Positions 1 to 5,334 of a stretch of 5,721 nucleotides of DNA are shown here, piece after piece; the stretch's first letter is position 1, and the number at the start of each line of letters is the position of its first letter. The notes under the pieces were generated by a model, which was not told the origin of the DNA, did no database searches, and was given only the letters and a program-made list of their open reading frames with translations. The DNA is from Kiritimatiellia bacterium (GTDB taxonomy: Bacteria > Verrucomicrobiota > Kiritimatiellia > RFP12 > UBA1067), in the NCBI GenBank assembly GCA_904502135.1, contig CAJGDE010000115.1, positions 1 through 5,721 on the forward strand. Direction: 5' to 3'. The position numbers and the translations under genes were made by a program.

Positions 1-60
1 AGGATGTAACCTTTAAGCGTTTCATTCGTAGACAATATGAGAAGATAAGGAGAAAACGAT

Positions 61-987
61 ATGGAAATAAAACTTAACACTTCTTCAGTCAGTAACCTCG
101 CTTCTGTTGCAGAGGCGCTTAAGAGCGATGCTGCCATCGCGGCGGAAGCCTCTCCCATTCTTTCGGCCCAGAATATTAAAGTTACTGAATCTTCGCCCGA
201 TCTTAACGCTTTACTCGCTAAGATTCTTATGGAGACGAATGAGGCGAAGTTGAACGCCGCTCATTCTCGCCTTGCAAGTGCGCTCGATCAACTTACAAAT
301 TTGAGCGAGGCTGACAAAAAAACCGTGGGCGAGATGCGCAATCTTGCCGCACTTGAGGCACAAGCTGAAAAGACGCTTGAGGCTAAGACTAAAGAACTCA
401 CTGCCGCTACGAAGGAATTGGGTGGCGCGAAGAAGGCGCTTGATTCGGTGAAGGGGGAACTTGACCTGGCGAAAGACTCCGCGTCAAAGGCACATGCAGA
501 TTATAAAGAAGCGACGAAGGCGCTTGATGAGTATTTGACTTCTAACGAAATTCAAGATTCATCAACGGTCGCGGCCCTTGAGGCGGATGTCGCTTCTGCG
601 AAAATGGCTCTTGGCATAGCAAACTCAAAGGTCGACGCTGCGGAGACTAAGGTCGCATCTGCCAAAAAGCGTGTGGAAGAAGCTTCCGATGCGTATAATA
701 CGGCGCAGAAATCTTATAATGCCGCAGCCTCCGAAGTCACTTCGCTGCAGACGAAGTTTGATCAGCTTCTTGATTCGCTTGATGCTTCGAGCCTTACGGC
801 GCTGCGCGAAGCGATCCGTCTCGATGCGGGCGATGTCGACCATCTGCATGAAGAAATCGAAAAGGACGACGAAAAGCACGACTTGGCGTCTGTAAAGGCG
901 GTTGAAGACGTCATCGCCGACGCGCTTGATCGCTTTGACGGTAAAATGGTTGATGAAGTAACGAATCGTCATCTCGAGCACATCTAA
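61..987 (+). CDS. Secreted-type coiled-coil protein, resembles the N-terminal domain of SipB/IpaB
   Basis: The 308-residue product has no signal peptide, no membrane segment and no cysteine. Residues 1-45 are Ser/Ala-rich and probably disordered, as in many T3SS substrates. Residues 47-80 (LNALLAKIL, then SRLASALDQL) look like the short helical motif at the start of the SipB/IpaB coiled-coil domain. Residues 95-235 are an almost uninterrupted Ala/Lys/Glu heptad-type coiled coil, split near 160-168 by a Ser/Asp-rich turn (SNEIQDSS), which suggests an antiparallel hairpin. The tail (255-308) is acidic and His-rich. The start is set by TAAGGAG at 46-52, eight bases before ATG. It is the first gene of the run, 47 bases before the chaperone gene. 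Position next to the chaperone and translocator suggests a secreted translocon component or tip accessory protein. The SipB resemblance comes from recalled sequence patterns, and any Ala-rich coiled coil could mimic it; a structural coiled-coil protein is the alternative. Confidence 0.6.
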   Translation: MEIKLNTSSVSNLASVAEALKSDAAIAAEASPILSAQNIKVTESSPDLNALLAKILMETNEAKLNAAHSRLASALDQLTNLSEADKKTVGEMRNLAALEAQAEKTLEAKTKELTAATKELGGAKKALDSVKGELDLAKDSASKAHADYKEATKALDEYLTSNEIQDSSTVAALEADVASAKMALGIANSKVDAAETKVASAKKRVEEASDAYNTAQKSYNAAASEVTSLQTKFDQLLDSLDASSLTALREAIRLDAGDVDHLHEEIEKDDEKHDLASVKAVEDVIADALDRFDGKMVDEVTNRHLEHI

Positions 988-996
988 AAATTATTG

Positions 997-1002
997 TATA
1001 AT
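997..1002 (+). promoter_or_regulatory. Candidate internal -10 element (TATAAT)
   Basis: An exact TATAAT lies in the 47-base AT-rich gap between the coiled-coil gene and the chaperone gene, 33 bases before the chaperone ATG. The best -35 match at 16-18 base spacing is only 3 of 6 (TCGAGC at 974-979), and the TG dinucleotide sits one base too close for an extended -10. It could start a shorter transcript covering chaperone and translocators, or be chance in an AT-rich gap. Confidence 0.3.
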
Positions 1003-1034
1003 ACAAAGAAACAAAGCAAAAGGAAGTAATAGTC

Positions 1035-1505
1035 ATGGAAATTAGCAAAGAGAAAATTGAAGAAGCCGCCAAGAAGATTGCAGGCGACATGACGACTGTA
1101 CGCGAACTTAAGGGAATTACCGACGCTGAGATGGAAGCTGTCTATTCGCTCGGATTTAATTTCTACCAGACCGGCAATATGGAGAACGCCGAGAAGGTCT
1201 TTAAGTTTCTCGTTCTTTTTGATCACTTTGAACCTAAGTACTGGATTGGGCTTGGTGCCGTTTTTCAAGTGAAGAAGGAGTTTGACGGTGCGATTACAGC
1301 TTACGCATATGCATCCTTTCTTAATATTCACAACCCGAAGCCCCAGTATCACGCCGCTGAATGCTATCTCGCCAAGGGCGACCGCGCCAATGCGCTCTCG
1401 GCACTCGCCGCGCTTGAGGAGTTTGCCCCAGAAGATAGCGATGTCGGCCGCGAATACCGTGCGAAGGCGGCGGAACTTAAGAAATTGGTTGAAGGCTCCA
1501 AGTAA
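1035..1505 (+). CDS. lcrH: Class II T3SS translocator chaperone, LcrH/SycD/IpgC family (TPR protein)
   Basis: This cytoplasmic chaperone of 156 residues matches the usual family length (about 155-168). In the family it binds the two hydrophobic translocators and keeps them soluble and apart until export. Three TPR-like helix pairs are visible: residues 34-67 (YSLGFNFYQTGNMENAEKVF), 68-101 (YWIGLGAVFQ then AITAYAYASFL) and 102-135 (HAAECYLAKGDRANALSAL). The phrases LGFNFYQTG, LFDHFEPKYWIGLGA and YHAAECYLAKG are hallmark positions of LcrH/SycD/SicA proteins. The start has AGGAAG at 1021-1026, eight bases upstream. The gene lies 14 bases before the major translocator, the same chaperone-then-translocator order as in Yersinia, Salmonella SPI-1/SPI-2 and Chlamydia loci. 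It has a short charged N-terminal helix and ends in a Lys/Glu-rich helix. Confidence 0.93.
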   Translation: MEISKEKIEEAAKKIAGDMTTVRELKGITDAEMEAVYSLGFNFYQTGNMENAEKVFKFLVLFDHFEPKYWIGLGAVFQVKKEFDGAITAYAYASFLNIHNPKPQYHAAECYLAKGDRANALSALAALEEFAPEDSDVGREYRAKAAELKKLVEGSK

Positions 1506-1519
1506 AAAGGAGGCATGCA

Positions 1520-2593
1520 ATGAGTGATATACCAGGAATCAGCGAACGCGCTCCGCAGCGCCCGGTTTATGTCAACCAGGTTGCTGACATGGCTAAAGCG
1601 CTTGGGCTTACTGAAGATTCTCAAGTGCTCGCCAAAGAGATTGCGGGACTTCTCGCGAGCCAGCCGAATGTCCGCGTTCAGAATTCCGCTTCGCCAACGC
1701 TCGCCGGCGAAGTCGGCTCTGCGAAGGGTCCTACTGGTGCGCCGGCGCTTGATAGCCCCGATGATGCCAAGCAGAAGGAAGTGAATCTCGAAAAGCTCAT
1801 TTCCTATCTTCAGCTTGAGACTGATAAACATCAGGCGGAACTTGCCAAGGATCGCATTAATCTTCAAAAGAGTTCAATGGATAAGCGTCACGCCGAACAG
1901 ATGGCGCTTATCAACGAATCGCTTGAACAGATGGATAAGGCGGCAACAGCCAATCTAGTCACGAAAATTTTCGGGTGGTTGTTGGCGGCGGCTTCTGTTG
2001 CGATCGCCGTTGCTGCGTGCGTTGCGACGGGCGGCGTTGCCGTCGGTGCTGTCGTCGGAGCGGGTGTTGCCGTCGGCATGTGCGTTGCAAATGAGCTTGG
2101 GGCGATGGATAAGCTGACCGAGAAAATTGCCGACGCGCTGAAAGATTCCGGGATGAAATCGGATTGGGCGAAACTTCTTGCATCCTTCATCACGGTCGCC
2201 ATTATGATTGCCGCCTCTGCCGGATCGGCTGCAATCGGCGGCGCGATTCAGGGCGCGGTCAAGGGCACGACAACCGTTATTACGGCGGCGATGATGACGG
2301 CGAAGAACGTGCAGAGCGGTATGCAGATTGCATCAGGCGCTCTTGGCGTGGGAACAACGCTTGCTGCCGGCGTTTCAACTGTGATGAATTATAAATCGGG
2401 GATGCTTGAGGCGGAAACGACCGAGATGGAAAAGTTTCTCGCCATCATGAAACAGCAGCTTGAAGAAAGTCAGGAGGAGCTTGAGCGGATTTTAAGTCAA
2501 ATCCAAAATATCTATACTGATATTGCATCAATTATCAATTCGTCGATTGATACGGAAAATGAAATTGCGGCCAAGATCGGTCAGATGGCTTGA
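1520..2593 (+). CDS. sctE: T3SS major translocator, YopB/IpaB/SipB family (SctE)
   Basis: This 357-residue protein has the SctE plan. The N-terminus (1-83) is Ser/Pro-rich and flexible; a coiled coil runs from about 84 to 140. The first hydrophobic block (148-190) starts KIFGWLLAAASVAIAVAA and continues with Gly/Ala/Val, long enough for one membrane segment or a hairpin. An amphipathic loop (192-216, MDKLTEKIADALKD) is followed by a second hydrophobic block (217-245), a Gly/Ala/Thr-rich stretch, and a C-terminal coiled coil (295-355). IFGW-L-SVAIAV, the DKLTEKI loop and LLASFITVAIMIAA closely follow YopB/SipB. Known family role: inserts with the minor translocator into the host membrane to form the pore. 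PALDSP at 75-80 fits the PxLxxP chaperone-binding motif. AAGGAGG at 1507-1513 sits six bases before ATG. Length is close to YopB (about 400) and well below SipB/IpaB (about 580-590), which have a longer N-terminal coiled coil. Confidence 0.92.
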   Translation: MSDIPGISERAPQRPVYVNQVADMAKALGLTEDSQVLAKEIAGLLASQPNVRVQNSASPTLAGEVGSAKGPTGAPALDSPDDAKQKEVNLEKLISYLQLETDKHQAELAKDRINLQKSSMDKRHAEQMALINESLEQMDKAATANLVTKIFGWLLAAASVAIAVAACVATGGVAVGAVVGAGVAVGMCVANELGAMDKLTEKIADALKDSGMKSDWAKLLASFITVAIMIAASAGSAAIGGAIQGAVKGTTTVITAAMMTAKNVQSGMQIASGALGVGTTLAAGVSTVMNYKSGMLEAETTEMEKFLAIMKQQLEESQEELERILSQIQNIYTDIASIINSSIDTENEIAAKIGQMA

Positions 2594-2597
2594 GTGA

Positions 2598-2603
2598 AGG
2601 AGG
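2598..2603 (+). promoter_or_regulatory. Shine-Dalgarno that fixes the minor translocator start
   Basis: AGGAGG is followed by a seven-base spacer and ATG at 2611. An upstream in-frame TTG at 2590 would extend the protein by seven residues, but that extension encodes the Shine-Dalgarno itself and overlaps the stop of the preceding gene, so ATG 2611 is the better start. Confidence 0.85.
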
Positions 2604-2610
2604 TTTTAAA

Positions 2611-4050
2611 ATGAATGTCAATAGCAATCCTGTAAATCCGAATATTCTTTCCCAATGGGGGAGTGCCATTGATCAGCTGAAGGCGGCTGACAGTGTCGAC
2701 AAGATGTCGTTCAATGCCAAGACGGGTGAATTGACGTTTTCGGTTAATGATGGCGGCGACGTGAAAATGTTGTCGCTTTCAATGCCAGAACTTGATGTGC
2801 CAGAGATTGTGGACGACGGGAAAATATCTTCTCTCTGCGCGAAGCTTGGAAAGGGAGACTTGACGAACCTTACGCCTCAGCAGGTTGAAACCATCTGCAA
2901 CGAGCTGACGGAGTTGCTGAAGGCGTATGCTGATGTTCTTGCAGGCAATAGCTCAAAGAACGTCATGTTCAATCTTTATGCCCTGATGGCGCTTCTCGTT
3001 GAGTGTGGCCAGAAGATGCGCGATGCCGCGCGTGATGTCCGTCAAGCTGAAAACGAGCAGGTTCAGACGAGTATTCAGAATCAGGCCGACCAGCAGCGTA
3101 CCGCATCAATTGTCGGGTTTATCGCAAGTGCTGTCGTGGGCGCCATTCAGATCGGTTGGCAGTGCAGCAACCTCAAATCCCTCTCGGCGGGTATTGGCCA
3201 GCAGAATACCGCGCGCACCGAAATGGGTCTTGAAAACGCAAAGGCCGATCTCAAGATGGCCGAACTGCAGGCGAAGCCTCAGGATGCGCAAGCTCATTTG
3301 GAGAAAGTCTCAGGAAAGACTGGCTTGGACATCAAGACGAAGGTCGAGGGGACGTTCAACGACTCGAAGACGACGAAGGTGGCGTTAGATGACGCGGCAC
3401 TAGATAGCCGCATTGCCGCGAACCGACAGGAGCTTGAGGCTCTGACGGCCGAGCAGAATGGACAGCGCCCACAGTTGACAGAAGAGCAGCAAGCTCAGGT
3501 GAATAATCTTCAAAAACAGATTGACGCCGATACGCGCCTTAAGGCGATGCCGATGGCTGAGCGCCAGACGCTTTACCGTACACAGCTCAAAAGCGAGCTT
3601 GCCGATATCCGTAATGATCCGAACGCGACGAAGGCCGAGATTGAATACGCCGAGGCGTATGCCGCGAACGAGATTGCACAGAACTCGACTCCGCAGCAGC
3701 TCGCAGACGACCTTGCAGCAGCGCAGGCGAACTACAATCAGACGGCAACGATGCTCGAGCACAGTCTCGCGTATCGGCAGGGCGTGGCGCTTGAGAGCGA
3801 ATCTCGCATCAAGGGCGATATGATTATGGCGGGTGGCAATATCGTGCAAGGGCTGATTTCTAATATCACAGAGATGGTTAAAGCAGACGCGACGGAAATG
3901 GGAGCCGAACAGCAGGCGTCGCAGGAAATGCTCGATCAGGCGAAGGATCTTTTCTCACAGTGTCAGAGCCTTATCGATTCTGTTGTGCAGCTGATGCAGG
4001 CAGTCCTTCAGGCGGAAGTGCAGTCGATGCGCGACGCGATTCAGGCGTAA
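2611..4050 (+). CDS. sctB: T3SS minor translocator, YopD/IpaC/SipC/EspB-like (SctB), with a large coiled-coil insertion
   Basis: The product has 479 residues. A polar N-terminus carries PELDVP at 59-64, fitting the PxLxxP motif bound by class II chaperones. An amphipathic stretch (119-136, MFNLYALMALLVECGQKM) runs into a charged Arg/Gln/Glu helix (RDAARDVRQAENEQ). One membrane segment follows at about 167-185 (IVGFIASAVVGAIQIGWQC). Residues 200-395 form a long Gln/Ala/Glu-rich, mostly helical region broken near 232-258. The C-terminal 80 residues (GNIVQGLISNITEM, then LFSQCQSLIDSVVQLMQAVLQAE) resemble the C-terminal helices of SipC/SseD/EspB. In the family this partner completes the host-membrane pore with SctE, and its C-terminal part can contact host factors. 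It follows the major translocator by 17 bases, as expected. The protein is longer than YopD (about 306), IpaC (about 363) and SipC (about 409). The family call rests on layout, position, chaperone motif and C-terminal pattern. Confidence 0.8.
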   Translation: MNVNSNPVNPNILSQWGSAIDQLKAADSVDKMSFNAKTGELTFSVNDGGDVKMLSLSMPELDVPEIVDDGKISSLCAKLGKGDLTNLTPQQVETICNELTELLKAYADVLAGNSSKNVMFNLYALMALLVECGQKMRDAARDVRQAENEQVQTSIQNQADQQRTASIVGFIASAVVGAIQIGWQCSNLKSLSAGIGQQNTARTEMGLENAKADLKMAELQAKPQDAQAHLEKVSGKTGLDIKTKVEGTFNDSKTTKVALDDAALDSRIAANRQELEALTAEQNGQRPQLTEEQQAQVNNLQKQIDADTRLKAMPMAERQTLYRTQLKSELADIRNDPNATKAEIEYAEAYAANEIAQNSTPQQLADDLAAAQANYNQTATMLEHSLAYRQGVALESESRIKGDMIMAGGNIVQGLISNITEMVKADATEMGAEQQASQEMLDQAKDLFSQCQSLIDSVVQLMQAVLQAEVQSMRDAIQA

Positions 4051-4062
4051 GGACAAAAGAAG

Positions 4063-4635
4063 ATGGCAATCGTCGAATCAAAACCGATTGAGGGCTTAAG
4101 CGTCTATGGCGTCCAGCAGAAGGACTATACCGTAAAAGGTACTGCGCATTGCGATTACATCAAAGCAGCAACAGCAGCGATGTTCCAGGAGGCGGGCGCG
4201 ATTGAAAAGGAGACGGCGGCGTATGCGGCTGTCCTTGAGGCGCGTCAAGAGAAGATTGATGAGCTTGGCTGGGCTCTTGCTGTCCTTGTTAAAGCACGCG
4301 CATCGATGAAGTCGAAAAATCAGAAGTCGGGAGATCTTTCTCAGGCGGACGCCGATCTTCTCAAAGCATCGAAAATTTTTGACAAGTACCGGCGCAGCGC
4401 CAACGCCGACTTGCGTCTTCCGGTGAACGGCGACAACAAGGTTCGCCGCGATGATGCGACAAGCGCACAATCAGCGGTGCAGTATGAAATAGATTACGAG
4501 ACTAACGAGATGCAGCAGGATATGGTTTCGCTGCAGTCGCTAGTTTCGAAGCGAGATAATGCGTTTTCAACGGTGTCGTCGCTTGTGCAGAAAATCAATT
4601 CTACGGCGTCATCGCTGATTGGAAATTTGAATTAA
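4063..4635 (+). CDS. EspA/SseB-like needle-tip or filament subunit, copy 1
   Basis: This 190-residue helical protein has no signal peptide and no membrane segment. Its length matches EspA/SseB (about 190-200). The layout is helix-loop-helix: a helical part at 30-82 (AGAIEKETAAYAAVLEARQE), a variable polar middle (83-133), and a long C-terminal coiled coil (136-188) containing LQSLVSKRD at 157-165 and ending SSLIGNLN. In EspA-type proteins the C-terminal coiled coil drives assembly and the middle is surface-exposed and variable. The C-terminal 51 residues match those of the next gene at 23 identical positions without gaps, so the two are paralogues. The likely Shine-Dalgarno AAGGA (4049-4053) overlaps the stop of the minor translocator gene and lies nine bases before ATG. 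Location right after the translocators supports a tip or filament role. The family assignment is from pattern and length only; another secreted T3SS helical protein is possible. Confidence 0.65.
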   Translation: MAIVESKPIEGLSVYGVQQKDYTVKGTAHCDYIKAATAAMFQEAGAIEKETAAYAAVLEARQEKIDELGWALAVLVKARASMKSKNQKSGDLSQADADLLKASKIFDKYRRSANADLRLPVNGDNKVRRDDATSAQSAVQYEIDYETNEMQQDMVSLQSLVSKRDNAFSTVSSLVQKINSTASSLIGNLN

Positions 4636-4652
4636 AAGAGGAGTATATTGTC

Positions 4653-5210
4653 ATGGCTGCAATAACGATGGACGAAATTATTGGAAACATTGAAAGTCGT
4701 TGGGGTGTGCAAGCGGGTAACTACAACGTTACGCTTAATTCGAAGACTGATAAGATGGACTTTCAGGATTTGCTAGTTAAGTTCTCAAAGAACCGCGCCG
4801 TTGCCGTGGAGGGTGAAGTTGAGCCTTTAACCCAGCGCATCAACCAGCGCAATAAACGTCTTGATTCGCTCGGTCGAATCCTCGCGGCGCTTACCGAGTT
4901 GCAGACGCGTTATCCAAGTGATGATGAAAATGACAACCTATACGAATTGAATGGACTAACTGAAGAAGAACTTGGAATGCTTTATAAATTAATCAATGAT
5001 GGTCAAACAGATAAAAAATACTACCGTTCCGAATGTGAAGAGGCATTGCAACTCGTAAAGTCTGAAATTGACGGTCTCAACAATGAAGCGCAAACGGATA
5101 TGACGCGCTTGCAGTCTCTAGTCGACCGCCGCGACGAATCGTATTCGACGGCGACCAACCTCATGACAAGCGTTTCCGACACGCGGTCGAATGTGATAAG
5201 GAATATGTGA
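4653..5210 (+). CDS. EspA/SseB-like needle-tip or filament subunit, copy 2
   Basis: This 185-residue protein is a paralogue of the preceding gene product. Its C-terminal helix (135-185) carries LQSLVDRRD at 153-161 and ends SNVIRNM, aligning with LQSLVSKRD and SSLIGNLN of copy 1. The N-terminal helix at 49-84 (QRINQRNKRLDSLGRILAAL) aligns loosely with residues 52-76 of copy 1. The middle (89-125) is acidic (DDENDNLYELNGLTEEELG) and unrelated in sequence to copy 1. It is encoded by unusually AT-rich DNA. The N-terminus is different too. AGGAG at 4639-4643 is nine bases before ATG, and the gap to copy 1 is 17 bases, so the two are probably co-translated. The stop codon overlaps a second AGGAG (5210-5214) that probably serves the gene beyond the repeat. 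Likely a secreted needle-tip or filament subunit, with the same caveats as copy 1. Confidence 0.65.
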   Translation: MAAITMDEIIGNIESRWGVQAGNYNVTLNSKTDKMDFQDLLVKFSKNRAVAVEGEVEPLTQRINQRNKRLDSLGRILAALTELQTRYPSDDENDNLYELNGLTEEELGMLYKLINDGQTDKKYYRSECEEALQLVKSEIDGLNNEAQTDMTRLQSLVDRRDESYSTATNLMTSVSDTRSNVIRNM

Positions 5211-5214
5211 GGAG
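5210..5214 (+). promoter_or_regulatory. Shine-Dalgarno displaced from its start codon by the repeat
   Basis: AGGAG begins on the last base of the copy 2 stop codon, the placement seen before other genes in this operon. The next ATG in a long open frame is 120 bases away at 5335, and no Shine-Dalgarno lies directly before that ATG. Folding of the intervening inverted repeat would put this site next to the ATG. The assignment to the downstream gene is inferred. Confidence 0.5.
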
Positions 5215-5334
5215 TTAGTGGTTAGTGATTAGTGGTTAGTGATTAGTAGTTAGTGATTAGTGTTCCCTGACTCCTAACCCCTGTCCCCTAACCACTAACT
5301 GCTAACAGCTAACGACTAACAGCTAACAACTAAA
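5214..5334. repeat. Heptamer-based inverted repeat (7 units, 23-base spacer, 7 units)
   Basis: The left arm, 5214-5262, is seven contiguous 7-base units alternating GTTAGTG and ATTAGTG (one copy ATTAGTA). The right arm, 5286-5334, is seven contiguous 7-base units of the form NNCTAAC (last copy AACTAAA). The 23-base spacer contains a further CTCCTAAC. Pairing the arms end to end gives about 40 of 49 pairs by hand count, including three G-U. The innermost-but-one unit pairs perfectly (GTTAGTG with CACTAAC) and each unit boundary tends to mismatch. There is no T-tract after it, so it is not a classical intrinsic terminator. Short tandem heptamers of this kind are known as intergenic repeats (STRR elements) in cyanobacteria, and similar ones occur elsewhere. 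It fills nearly the whole gap between copy 2 and the next gene. Confidence 0.9.

Noticed and set aside
1..60. Promoter or end of an upstream gene in the leader
   Set aside because: GACAAT at 31-36 is a weak -10 match with no -35. A frame ending TAA at 7-9 could be an upstream gene's end, but only two codons are visible, so neither is supportable.
984..1520. Minus-strand open frame of 178 codons opposite the chaperone gene
   Set aside because: It mirrors the strongly supported TPR chaperone, has Cys/Phe-rich low-quality translation, and no convincing ribosome binding site; it is a shadow.
1364..2202. Minus-strand open frames opposite the major translocator
   Set aside because: Their Ala/Thr/Pro- or Arg/Gln-rich translations come from the reverse complement of the GC-biased Ala/Val codons in the hydrophobic blocks.
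2590..2610. TTG start for the minor translocator seven codons upstream
   Set aside because: The extension encodes the AGGAGG ribosome binding site itself; ATG 2611 has ideal spacing.
3400..3849. Minus-strand open frame of 149 codons opposite the minor translocator
   Set aside because: Arg/Leu/Cys-rich product without a recognisable pattern, fully inside a well-supported gene.
4063..5210. Needle subunit (SctF) identity for the two small genes
   Set aside because: Needle proteins are about 80-90 residues; these are 185-190 with a long N-terminal helical part, closer to EspA/SseB size.
5214..5334. CRISPR array or intrinsic terminator
   Set aside because: Units are 7 bases without unique spacers, so it is not CRISPR. 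The hairpin is not followed by a T-tract and leads straight into an ATG, so it is not a classical terminator.
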